In this document: positions 10,421 to 20,371 of the stretch, piece by piece
Numbering within the stretch: the stretch's first letter is position 1
How the letters are laid out: every line of letters starts with the position of its first letter
From: Rhynchopus euleeides
Lineage: Eukaryota; Euglenozoa; Diplonemea; Diplonemida; Diplonemidae
DNA length: 64,000 nt
Direction of reading: 5' to 3'
Assembly: GCA_963210315.1 (NCBI GenBank)
Contig: OY723249.1
Span: 1,922,569-1,986,568, forward strand
Notes under the pieces: model-generated
The model's input: only the letters and a program-made list of their open reading frames with translations
The model's database searches: none
What the model was told of the DNA's origin: nothing
Translations under genes and position numbers: made by a program

Positions 10421-12565
10421 ATGAGCTGCGATGGGCCCGAATGGTGCAACTACCAGAAGGTGTCATGCCTCGGCAGAGGCGCGCAGGGCTGTGCCTACCT
10501 CTGCAAACAGGTCGAGCCAACGGAGCGGAACAAAGCCTCGGGGGATGTCGTCGTCAAAACAGTGTTTGTGAGGGACATGTCTGACTCCGAGGTAGAGAAG
10601 GCGATGATGGAGGTGAGCATACTCAGCAGCCTCTCCCACCCCAACGTCGTGCGGTACTTCGACTATTTCATAGACTCGGAGGGGCTCCTCTGCATGGTTA
10701 TGGAATACGCCAGCGGGGGCGACGTTGGACAGCTCATCAAAGAGCAAAAGTATTGCCACGGCACCATCCCAGACGACGTCATATTCGACGCAGGGAGGCA
10801 GATGCTGAAGGCGTTACGATATCTCAGAGTCAGACGCGTGATGCACCGCGATGTCAAGCCTGAGAACATTCTCATTGCTTCAGACGGACTCCTCCGCCTT
10901 AGCGATTTCGGAGTGTCTCGCATCCTCGATATGGACCAGGGTGCCAACACCTTCACCGGGACACCGTACTACATCTCACCGGAGCTGTGCCTAGGGGAGC
11001 CATATAGTTTTGGTGCTGACCTCTGGTCCCTCGGTGTGACTCTGTATGAGCTGGCCACCCTGCGGCACCCCTTTAAGGGGTCCAACCTGCTCGCGATAGT
11101 GAATGCGATAACCGACGGGTCCTATGAGGCTGTTGCGGGGAGGTCGGCCTCTCTGGTGGACCTCATCAGCAGCCTGCTGACGCCGGACCCCACAGCCCGC
11201 CCTCCCGCGGCGGTAACCCTCGCGGAGTTCTTCCCGGAGGAGGCGAAGGTGGGGTCCCCCTGCGGGTCTCCCTTCTACGACCCCTCTGCCGGGTTCGACG
11301 AGGGGGGCACCGATGCCTCTGGGAACAGCAGCGATGGGAGCGGGCCGGATCCGGATGCATACCTCGCGGCCTCCCTCAAGATGTCCGCTGATGGGGGCTC
11401 CGCAGGGGGCCCCCCCGCCGCAGCTGACTGCACAGTTTCCGGCTGCGCAGGGTGCGAGGCATGCCTGCAGGAGGGGCAGGCAGCGGGAGGCGATACCGAC
11501 ACGCTGCACCCTGTGGCGGTGCATCCACCCTCCCTGGGGTGGCTGGATGCCAGGCGTGGGTCGGGCTGGGTGCACTCTGCAGACGCGGAGCTGGAGCGGA
11601 AGATCCGCGACAAGGCGGAGGCGTTGCAGCGCAAGCGACTCCTGATCTACCAGAAGAAAAAGGCGGCGGCTGGGGCGGCGTGCGGGCGGCACCGGCATCA
11701 CCACCACCACCACCACCACCACCATCAGAAAGACCCCCACGGCATCCCACATCCTCTCAGCCACTCCGACCTCAATGCGGCGGAGAGTAGTCCTGCTGAT
11801 TCAGGAGGGATTGGTGGTTCTGCCCTGCCGCAAATTGTCTCCCCGCCCTCCCGGGTGAAGGCCCGTTTTCTCGCGTCGGTTTACCAGAGGCAGGCGAAGG
11901 AGGGGAAGCGTGCAGGTGGGGGTGTAGTACGGATTGACGACAGGACCCTGAGGGAGAATGTGCTGTCCGATGAGGATGACGATGATGATGAGGCGTGCTC
12001 CGGGTCCTGCAGCAGCAACACGCCGCGCCTGCCGAGCATCGCGGGTGTGGAGCTGTTTCAGGCAACCGCGTCTCGGGGGTGCCTCCGGAGCATACACAAG
12101 GTGATGAATGAGACAGTGAGGCGGAGGGCGGAGCTTGGCATCGAGAGTGATGATGATTCCACCGTGTCCTCCACGACAACCGAGGAGGAGGAGGAGGCAG
12201 AGGAGGACGAAGAGTGTGAGGAGGCTGAAGAGGAGGGTGGGCTGCAGGATGGAATCGACCCGGATCTGATGCAGGTCCAGCTGGTGTTGGGGGAGACCCA
12301 GCGCTTTGTGCACAACCTTCCTCAAGGGGCTGAGTATGAGAGGGTTGCGGTGGAGGCGGCGGGGCTTGTGGAGGGCGAGATGGGCCCGGGCGTGCCGTTT
12401 GCCCTGCATTGGTTGGATGCCGATGGGGACAACATCAGGATCATCAACGAGGGTGACTTCTCGCATGCGGCAGAGGCATTCTGGGTTGGGACCGAAATGC
12501 ATCTCGTCGTGACCATCACTCCGACACCGAAAGGTGGCAACGCAACGCAGCCTCTCGGGCTCTGA
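10421..12565 (+). CDS. NEK-like Ser/Thr kinase with C-terminal PB1-like domain
   Basis: The protein has 714 residues from ATG 10421. Kinase domain at about 10-270: glycine loop GRGAQG (18-23), ATP-binding K46, E64, catalytic HRDVKPEN (H142, D144, K146, N149), DFG (D162), and activation loop TFTGTPYYISPE as in NIMA-related kinases. After it come a low-complexity linker, a His tract from a CAC repeat (11695-11725) and Asp/Glu runs. The last ~80 residues (621-699) fit a PB1 fold: basic RF strand, LHWLDADGDNIRI acidic OPCA-type motif, then a final strand MHLVVTI. NEKs act in cell cycle and flagellar/ciliary control; PB1 domains mediate head-to-tail oligomerisation. The combination is unusual. Kinase assignment is firm, NEK subfamily likely, PB1 inferred from motif. 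Confidence 0.85.
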   Translation: MSCDGPEWCNYQKVSCLGRGAQGCAYLCKQVEPTERNKASGDVVVKTVFVRDMSDSEVEKAMMEVSILSSLSHPNVVRYFDYFIDSEGLLCMVMEYASGGDVGQLIKEQKYCHGTIPDDVIFDAGRQMLKALRYLRVRRVMHRDVKPENILIASDGLLRLSDFGVSRILDMDQGANTFTGTPYYISPELCLGEPYSFGADLWSLGVTLYELATLRHPFKGSNLLAIVNAITDGSYEAVAGRSASLVDLISSLLTPDPTARPPAAVTLAEFFPEEAKVGSPCGSPFYDPSAGFDEGGTDASGNSSDGSGPDPDAYLAASLKMSADGGSAGGPPAAADCTVSGCAGCEACLQEGQAAGGDTDTLHPVAVHPPSLGWLDARRGSGWVHSADAELERKIRDKAEALQRKRLLIYQKKKAAAGAACGRHRHHHHHHHHHHQKDPHGIPHPLSHSDLNAAESSPADSGGIGGSALPQIVSPPSRVKARFLASVYQRQAKEGKRAGGGVVRIDDRTLRENVLSDEDDDDDEACSGSCSSNTPRLPSIAGVELFQATASRGCLRSIHKVMNETVRRRAELGIESDDDSTVSSTTTEEEEEAEEDEECEEAEEEGGLQDGIDPDLMQVQLVLGETQRFVHNLPQGAEYERVAVEAAGLVEGEMGPGVPFALHWLDADGDNIRIINEGDFSHAAEAFWVGTEMHLVVTITPTPKGGNATQPLGL

Positions 12566-12610
12566 GATGCACCATGATTTCTTGTCTCCCCCCCCCCCCC
12601 CCCCCCCCTA

Positions 12611-13786
12611 GGCATACTTGTCCCCCCATATGGGGAACCCCCTAAATCTGGGGGAAATATGGGGGGTCTCAAAACCCCGCCCCCATATGGGGAAAAAGGC
12701 TGAAAATATGGGGAAAACCCGGTAAAATATGGGGGAATATGGGGGAAATATGGGGCCCATATGGGGGGATATGGGGGTATTCGTGCTGCAACGGGAGAAC
12801 ATCAAACCACTCAGGCACGCGAAGTGCGCGTCGAAACCGGCCTCATGCCTTGTTGGGGATCCTCCAGGAGTCCGATCCTGGGGAGGTGCGCGCTCGTTCA
12901 GGTGTGGCCAGGTCTGCCCCCCCCCTGGAAGATCCCCCAGGTGGGTCGCACCGACCTCCTGTTCCTCTCCTGCGCCGACACAGCGGCAGCGGAGAGCGAA
13001 CGCTTCCCGGTTTGGCGGGGCACCGCAGTGACAGCGGCAGCGATGGTGGACACATACGCACAGACACACATAGCGCGTTCAGGGTTAACAGCTCCTCACA
13101 ACACACACTCTTGTGTTTTTAAGTCCTCACTCTCACACTCGCTGTCCTCCTCCTCTGGTGTGTTTGTGATTGCGAACTGCCCCCTGGGGTCCTTAATTAG
13201 ACAAGGGAATTCACAAGCAGTGCATTCTGGGGTGTCAGGCGCTTCCGCCGCTTTTGACCGCTCCGAGCGCCGAAAAGTCGGAGTCGACGCTCGTCACCAG
13301 GCAGCTTGACATATTCAAGCTGCATCTGCCGGGTGGAATGAGACCTGTGAAGGCCAGTACAAGGACTGGCTGCAGGACGCAACTGTTCTGCCAGCAAAGA
13401 CAGGACTACTGGACAGCATGCTCTGATGACAGCTACTCAGACTTGAAGAAAGTGGCGGTCGGCACTCTCACAGCACCTTTTGTGGTCTGACTCGAGCACT
13501 TCAGCCGGGCGTTTCCTCTCTGCAGAAAGCGACGAGGTGAGATGGCTCTGCAAGGTGCTAGACGTCCCCTGTCAGTGGCTGACTTCACACCCTGTGAAAA
13601 GCAGAACGAAGAGAACTGTTTGCTGACTGCTTCCACCTGAGGAACCCCTGGGTTTTCCCCCATATATCCCCCATATGGGGGAAATATGGGGGAACAGGAC
13701 TTGAAAAACCCCCCATATTCCCCCCATATTTTCCCCATATTTTCCCCATATTTTTGGCCTTCCCCATATGGGGGTACAAGTATGCC
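12611..13786. mobile_element. TIR element A with ATATGGGG subterminal arrays
   Basis: The element begins GGCATACTTGT and ends ACAAGTATGCC, each flanked by TA. Just inside both ends are arrays of ATATGGGG-type units in opposite orientation (about 12640-12780 and 13655-13765). The left flank is an uninterrupted C tract. The right TA is shared with element B copy 1, which suggests B inserted at A's right target site. The middle (12790-13640) has no convincing transposase, so the element is probably non-autonomous. Clustered subterminal repeats resemble transposase binding sites seen in several DNA transposon superfamilies. Confidence 0.75.
12640..12780 (+). repeat. ATATGGGG array, left end of element A
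   Basis: Roughly ten units of ATATGGGG with one to four extra bases between them. The mirrored array at 13655-13765 carries the complement. Regular G runs could form quadruplexes on one strand. Confidence 0.75.
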
Positions 13787-13788
13787 TA

Positions 13789-14938
13789 GGGGGGGTCAAA
13801 TGCCACCCTTTTACGTGGACAAACACGATTTTTCAAAAAACCGGCGCAGAGGCCCCAAAGCCCCCGTAAACCCTCCAAACCCCCCCAGATCGGTCCGGAA
13901 ACCCATCGAACCCCACTTTTCCACCATTCCGGGCACCTCAGGTGCCCGAATTGGGGTACCTAAATTTTGTGCCACCGTTTGGTACCGGACAGTGCCACTG
14001 TGTGGGAGGTTGGAAAAGAAAATGCCCCAACACACCACATCTGAGGGTTGCAATGCATGTTGCTTGCCAACCACGTCATCCGGTGGGTGTCAGGCGCTAT
14101 GTAGGTGGCATTAGCCAGGTCTTCGATGAGTTCTGGCTTGTATATGTACCTCCCTGCCACCATGCACCGGGAGGCTGCCTGTAGGTACGGAACAAGTCCA
14201 GATGGTCGTGTGATTCCTGTGCAGCAGTGCTCCACAACCGGGATGTGTTGACAACGACTGTTGCAACACGAGCTGTACATTCCGGGAACACACGAAGTGC
14301 GCTGTCGTGGTACCCATTGTGCCAGAATTGGTAGTTGCTGCGGTCTACTTTGCCTGGCCCAAGAGCACTGGTACTGAACGGTGCAATATGCGTGGCGAGG
14401 TGAATGCAACGGAAGGGCGCAAAGTCAATACAGCTCTCGGATGGCGGGTGGTGGTGCCACTAGTGTGTGACGTTCACTCGAGGATACAACGCATCACAAT
14501 GAATCAGCAACCGTGGACCGAGTACAATACGCTCTCTGTGGCTGGTGTGGGGGACAAAGGCAGTGCCTGTGCCGCAGGCAGGGAGGTACATATACAAGCC
14601 AGAACACATCGAAGACCTGGCTCATGCCACCTACATAGCGCCTGACACCCACCGGATGACGTGGTTGGCAAGCAACATGCATTGCAACCCTCAGATGTGG
14701 TGTGTTGGGGCATTTTCTTTTCCAACCTCCCACACAGTGGCACTGTCCGGTACCAAACGGTGGCACAAAATTTAGGTACCCCAATTCGGGCACCTGAGGT
14801 GCCCGGAATGGTGGAAAAGTGGGGTTCGATGGGTTTCCGGACCGATCTGGGGGGGTTTGGAGGGTTTACGGGGGCTTTGGGGCCTCTGCGCCGGTTTTTT
14901 GAAAAATCGTGTTTGTCACCCCCATTTGACCCCCCCCC
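13789..14938 (+). mobile_element. Long-palindrome element B, copy 1
   Basis: A 1150-bp foldback element with arms of about 368 bp (13789-14157 and 14577-14938) around a core of about 420 bp. The ends are GGGGGGGTCAAATG and its complement, each next to TA, followed on the right by a long C tract. Three further copies (31091, 40909, 62462) differ at only a few positions, so the family moved recently. The arms are not identical at their tips: one carries an extra CCACCCTTTTACGTGG before the shared GACAAACACG. The core has no intact transposase, so it relies on another source. Confidence 0.85.
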
Positions 14939-14940
14939 TA

Positions 14941-15794
14941 CCCCCCCCCCCCCCCCCCCACAACAGCTGTGGGGTCTCATCCCCCGCTTTGTTGGCCCCC
15001 CCCCCCCCCAGTGGGGAGAGGTTCGTTGAGTGCCGCCCTTTGCGTTTTCTGGTATTGTTGCGTGGTGTTGCGTGCCTTTTCTCCAATCTGTCTATCTCCC
15101 GTTGGGCAATGAGAAATTAAATGTGCTTTTGTGAGGTCGAAAATCGTACTACCCGTGGGGGAGGGGGGTTTTTTACCCCTGGGAATCATGCGAACGATTC
15201 AACGGTTCAATTTTGTGTGCAAGACTGACCTGCCATAACCCTCCCTTCGGGGAGAACGGGGGGAAGCAGGGAGAAAGCCTTGTGCGATCGAAGCGTTGGG
15301 CACCGCGCCATCAAACTGCCATTGCGACATCTCCTGGATTTGGATTGTGTGTGGGTGGGTGAGGTGCTGCGCTTCCGCGCAGTGTCTGTTCTCTCTTTGT
15401 TTGGCACCACCCCTTCCTTTCGCTTGTGTGTGGTGACTGCAGACAACCCCCCCACCCCCCCTTTTTATTTGCTCATGACATACAAGGGCCCCGCCTCCCT
15501 GCGGAAGCGATGCAATTTGCCCCAATCCGCACCGCTCCGCTTACACAGGGAAAGGCATCTTTTTGAGAAAGGCAATGTGATGAAGGCCGCCCCCCCACCC
15601 ACCCTCCTGCACACCCACCTCCCCCCTTGGGTGGTATTGATCGACCCGCTTCATCGCCTCGAATAATGCTCCGAAGCGAAACACACCCACGCAACCCCCC
15701 CACACCCCACGACCCGACCCCCACACCACCAACTTCAAAGGCCCGGCTCGCCGGTGCGGGGGTGGGTGGGTGGACGGGTGAGACGGTAGTCACC
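14941..15794. other. Intergenic leader with C tracts
   Basis: Begins with the C tract that receives element B and continues with ACAACAG, a possible acceptor. More C-rich tracts occur at about 15000-15010, 15445-15465 and 15588-15630 before the next gene. Nothing coding is recognised. Confidence 0.45.
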
Positions 15795-17138
15795 ATGCCG
15801 CCTTACCGAGGCGTGCAGGAGACCCAGGAGTTTGCGAGATATATTGGAAGGCGTGGCCCGAAGGAGCAGTGGGCGACGCGGTGTGTGTGTGCCCTTCTCT
15901 GTGCATTGGTGCTGCTGCCTGCGGTGCTGCTGTGGACGGGGTATGGGTCCGAGCGCTTCTTCACCCATGACTCCGAAGGGCGCCGCGAGAACCACGCGGC
16001 ACGCGATTTGCGTGGCAAGACCCTGGGCCTGCCGTTCACCTGGGGCAATGTGACGGATGTCTTTGGGAATGTGATCCCGCTGCACCCGCCGGAAACAAAC
16101 ATCGACGACGAGGACCTGGAGCACGTCACCTTCAGCGACACCTCCTTCGCTATGATGGGAGCGGAGATGGCAGCAACCATCGCATCCGAAACGTGCCAAG
16201 CGATGCCGCCCGTGTCGCTCAAGGTTGTGTGCACCGCATGGGTGGATGCGGGGCTGCTGTTCCACTACGCCACCAAGGGGAACACCGACTTGCGCCGCCC
16301 GACATCCCCCCTGGCAGTGGGCATGCAGAAGGAGGCGGCGGAGTGGACTAAAGCGCACATCCAAAAATTTGCAGGCAAGGTGGACTACATCAGCCCAGGC
16401 GCCTGCACCGTGGTCATGACGCCTCCCGAAGCAGCTGTCCCACCAGATGCGGGGTGGTATTATGTGTGCAACGGGGAGTTTGTCATCCGCGTGCTGGCAT
16501 ATGAGGAGTACAACGAGACGCATCTCGCCCTGCCATGGCCTGAAGGCTACCGCCGGTGCCTCTCGTGTGCCAGCGATGCCTTGGTGATCCGCAGGGAGTT
16601 CTTTGCAACGCCAGGGCTCTGCGGGAAGTGGCTGGACCATTTCGACCCGCTTGAGAACGCGGGCGGGGGTGCCGTCAGCGGGTCGATGTGCCTCGACAAC
16701 AGCACCGCATATCTGGCGGCGTGGACCGGGCAGCCGAGGTGGCGGGAGACGCATTCCACAGGGCGGTTCAGCAGGCACCGCCTACACAGCGCCCTGCAGT
16801 ATGCCATGTGGCCCAGTTTCCCGTGTGAGGGTCGGGTGGGGAGGGAGGGAGGGGAAGGGAGCGGAAACGTTTTGCCAGACAAGATTCCGCCCCCCCCCCC
16901 CCCCTGCACACACACACCGCTGTGACGTGGGAGGGGTGGGCGGGGAGTGGGCACAGATCCGCGCAGGGTTACCCACTTAAAACCACTGTCACTGCACACA
17001 CACACACCACCCCGTCACAGCGAGGCATTTCGCACGATGTTTATCACCGGTGTCACCATCGTCACGTTGATCTTCCTGCTAGTTTTGATCCTCGCTGGGG
17101 TCAATCGCGCCTCTGAAGCGGCGCGGAAGCTCGACTAG
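15795..17138 (+). CDS. Two-TM membrane protein with cysteine-containing lumenal domain, unknown
   Basis: Two exons, 15795-16822 and 17021-17138, with a 198-bp intron (donor CC/GTGTGAG, acceptor GTCACAG/CG). Joining them in phase gives 381 residues from an ATG in a CACCATGC context. A hydrophobic segment at about 30-50 and a second, very hydrophobic one near the C-terminus (in exon 2) bracket a domain of about 300 residues with about ten Cys and at least one NxS/T site, so the middle is probably lumenal or extracellular. Without the intron the second membrane segment would be lost. I recognise no family. Confidence 0.65.
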
Positions 17139-17685
17139 CCCCTGAGCCTGTTTTTTGGGCATGCGGCATGCATAGGAACAGAGCCTCGGCAGGAGGGAGA
17201 GGTAGCGGCGCCTCCCTCTCCACTGGGTGCTTTTGCCCAGACACCCACCCACTCTAGCCTTAACCACACACACGCGAGTTGAATTAACGCAGTCTGGTTC
17301 CTCCCCCCCAGGTAGCCTCTATCCCAGTGGCATATCGACGTATAGAGCAGCTTGCCCGCTTCTGTGGCCTCCCTGCCCCACTGTGTCTGATGTACCCCCC
17401 CCCTCCCCCCCCAGCGAGGTGCGCGCTCCCGCTGCGCACCTCGCCCCCGCCCTGTCCCCCCGCTGCTTCCGGGCACCTTTTGGAGGCCTGATGCTGCGAT
17501 GCCACTGCGAAGCGTCACGGGATCCCACCCACCCACCCCGCCCCCCCTGCACCCTCTGCCAAACTTATGTCCCACATGCCTGGCCCTGACGTGCCACACA
17601 CACACACACCGCCTTGTGTGTGCTTGGCCCAACCCCTGCTCTGCTTCACGACACAGCACCCATCTCAGGGCGGCTGCCCTGCACC
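17139..17685. other. Intergenic leader
   Basis: C-rich, with CA repeats near 17596-17610 and pyrimidine tracts at about 17394-17413 and 17540-17550. The final 45 bp before the next ATG contain CAG and TCTCAG, possible acceptors. No gene seen. Confidence 0.45.
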
Positions 17686-19518
17686 ATGGCGATCCCGATG
17701 GATGGGATCCCGATGGACGCAGATGTGAATGAGTCTTATGTGTCGCCCCGGCGGTTGCCCGCGTGGCAGAGCACGGTGCTGTACGACCCACGGCACCCTG
17801 CGTACATACGGGAGGATCTGACGGATGACGCGCCGGAAGAGGGTATGGACACCTGCCCCGAGGGGAAGATCCTGCAGTACATCAAGAGGGAGAAGAAGGG
17901 GAGCAACGTTGCAACCGACTGCCGCAGGTGCTTCAGCCGTGATCTGGTGGATCAGCGCGACGGATATGCATACTGCATCGACTGTGGGTACGCTGTGTGT
18001 TACAAATGCCTGCGGAACTGCACGCCCCCAGGCATGATGTGCCTCCCGCCCCCGCCACCCCCTGCGCTGCCGGAGGAGCAGCAGCCCCACGGCCTGGAGT
18101 ATCCGCGTCTGCCGGAGCGGAAGCAGGGCGCCATCCGCACGTCGTCCCTCCTGGCGACGGAGACGCTGCAGTTCTCGCGCTACCCCACGCAGGTGTTTGC
18201 ACCCCCAATAGAGAACGGGCTGCTCCTCCCGCAGACCACCGACTCGGTCCCCCCGTGCGCCGATGCGGCTGTCAAGATGCTGGGGCTCGAGTCGAAGCCG
18301 AAGCCAGGCCTCCTTGCAGCCATCGAGCCGCAGGCGGTGCTGGGTGGTTCTCCCGGAAACCCCGGCGGCCCGCTGGGGCGGAAGTGGGTGCTGCGCGGAG
18401 ACGACGTTGTCAACAGGGGTGCGGACTCCGAGATTATCGCCGAGGGCTCCCTGGTGTGCCTCTTCCACGAGGGTGTGCTGCACATCGCGAAGGTGCTCCG
18501 CAACGCCGGCGACGACGTGGCACACCGCCCCGGCCCCCACGAGGCGCAGCGGCAGGATCCGCTGCAGCCTGCGGACCACCCGTCGGTGGCAGCCGTGCGG
18601 CAGTATAAGAGCATCCTCGACAGGGCCAGCGATTATTCAAAGAAGGGGGATCCCGGCGATGCCGACGGACCCCGCGACGACTACCTCATCGAGATTGTGA
18701 CGAACGAGCGGGGCGCGCAGCGGAGGGCGCGTCTGTTCAACGCGCCTGTTGAGACGACGCTGGTGGTGCCCTCGACGCAGCTGCGCCGCGTGTCCTCCCA
18801 CGAGGCGGACACCATCCTCCGCCAGCAGCACACCCTCGAGACGGAGCTGATCGAAGTCACCGCGAAGTGCCTCTCCCTCATCGAGGCATGCACCCACCTG
18901 TCGAAGCCCTACATCACGCGGAAGAAGGGCAACCCGACACGGCGGTACTCCTGTGAATACGTCCAGTGCAACTGGTGTGGCAAGGTGCTTGTGGTGAACT
19001 CGCAGGACCTCGGGGATGACGGGGATGCAGGGCGTGCAACCTACGAACGGATAGTTTTCGACTCTGTCGGGGATTCGATGCTGGAGCGGCATGACAAATA
19101 CATTGAGTTCCGCACGGCGGCGACGCCGCCGCTGGTGTGTGGGGTGAAGCGCAGCGACGGGAAGGGGTGGACGCGCAAGGTGGTGCTGCTGCTGCCCGAG
19201 CTGTGCCAGCTGCACAGGCGGGGGTATATCCACACCGCCGACTTCAGGCGACTCACCGCCCTCCGGGCCAAGGCGCCCCGCATGCTGGAGCTGGAGAAGC
19301 TGTGGGTGGTGCTCCCCGACGGCTCCCTCGAGGGCTTCCAGCTGCCGCGCGGCGACACCCAGGTGCTCGTCGGCCCCTCACACCTCGTCAACGGCAGCGC
19401 CCCTATCACCAACCACTCGCGCACCATAACCTACCTGAAGACTATCAAGGTGCGTGACGAGGAGCGGAAGCAACGCAAAGAAATGCAGCGCGAGATCCTC
19501 TACCAGCGTGCCATATAG
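17686..19518 (+). CDS. Cys-rich putative zinc-binding protein, unknown
   Basis: 610 residues in one exon. I chose ATG 17686 (CACCATGG) over the weaker upstream in-frame start. The N-terminal third has seven Cys in a metal-site pattern: C79-x2-C82, C97-x2-C100, C105-x2-C108 and C112. A second possible site is C423, C428, C431 (CNWCG). Between them are a Pro-rich linker and a predicted beta-rich region. The C-terminus is Lys/Arg/Glu-rich and helical. The clusters suggest a zinc ribbon or treble-clef protein, perhaps nucleic-acid or ubiquitin related, but I do not recognise the family. Good codon regularity and a long ORF make it a real gene. Confidence 0.7.
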   Translation: MAIPMDGIPMDADVNESYVSPRRLPAWQSTVLYDPRHPAYIREDLTDDAPEEGMDTCPEGKILQYIKREKKGSNVATDCRRCFSRDLVDQRDGYAYCIDCGYAVCYKCLRNCTPPGMMCLPPPPPPALPEEQQPHGLEYPRLPERKQGAIRTSSLLATETLQFSRYPTQVFAPPIENGLLLPQTTDSVPPCADAAVKMLGLESKPKPGLLAAIEPQAVLGGSPGNPGGPLGRKWVLRGDDVVNRGADSEIIAEGSLVCLFHEGVLHIAKVLRNAGDDVAHRPGPHEAQRQDPLQPADHPSVAAVRQYKSILDRASDYSKKGDPGDADGPRDDYLIEIVTNERGAQRRARLFNAPVETTLVVPSTQLRRVSSHEADTILRQQHTLETELIEVTAKCLSLIEACTHLSKPYITRKKGNPTRRYSCEYVQCNWCGKVLVVNSQDLGDDGDAGRATYERIVFDSVGDSMLERHDKYIEFRTAATPPLVCGVKRSDGKGWTRKVVLLLPELCQLHRRGYIHTADFRRLTALRAKAPRMLELEKLWVVLPDGSLEGFQLPRGDTQVLVGPSHLVNGSAPITNHSRTITYLKTIKVRDEERKQRKEMQREILYQRAI

Positions 19519-20371
19519 AGGCTGGCGTGTGGTGCAATGGTGAGGTGCGGCAGGAGCAGAGGGGGGTGTGGGGTGTGGAAACGCACCGAGCACACACAAT
19601 CACGGAAGAATGGGTGGTTGTCACGTGTGGTTGTCTCAGCGTTTCCAACGAAGGTTTAGCGGGCTGTTTTCCGCACGCTGCCCGCACGCAGATCAGTGTT
19701 GGAGAGGGTGTGCCTGGCCCCGGTTGGGTGTTTTGTGTTATATGTACTGCATGATCTGCACTTCGCTTTATGTCAAAGAAACCTGTGGGGTGAGTTCTTG
19801 CTCCACCCTGGGCGAAGCCCAGAAGTGCAGCCCAGAATCCCCCACCCCCCCTGGCCTGCACTGTGCGAAATCGTATCAACGCAGCAAATCAAAGCGGAAC
19901 AGCCATGAGAGTTGCTTCGCCAAGATATCTTATTAAGCCTGCGAGCGGGTTTCTACGCCTCTGAGCCCTTTCCCCCTTTTTACCAATTGTACTGTACCCT
20001 TGTGGACCATATTAGATTGGAGACAGTCTGGGTGTCGGGGTGGGGGGAGTGTGGAGAGGTAGGTAGGACGAGCCGAGGGGTGTCTCCATGATATTATTCC
20101 GGTTGCTGCTCAGCATTCGGCCCCGGCTCCCCAGCCCCCTCCCCCCCTGTGCGGCCCACCGCGGATTTGGCGCACAAAACTCATTATAGCCCGTGCCCAC
20201 CCCGCCTTGACACAGCAAGCGCCGCACAACCAAACCCACATGAGAGGGTGGCTGGCACTGAGCCTTTGCAGGACGAAGGCATCATCTTTCGCACTGTTTG
20301 CTATTCTGCGGGCCGAACTCACCACCACCACCACCATCACAGGAGTGCCTCTTGAGGGGCTTCAGGCAACC
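19519..20371. other. Intergenic region
   Basis: No gene seen. The minus strand carries a GTGCTCGGTGCG match to the CTCGGTG motif at about 19575-19595. A CAC repeat lies at 20321-20340, just upstream of the next ATG. Confidence 0.4.
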
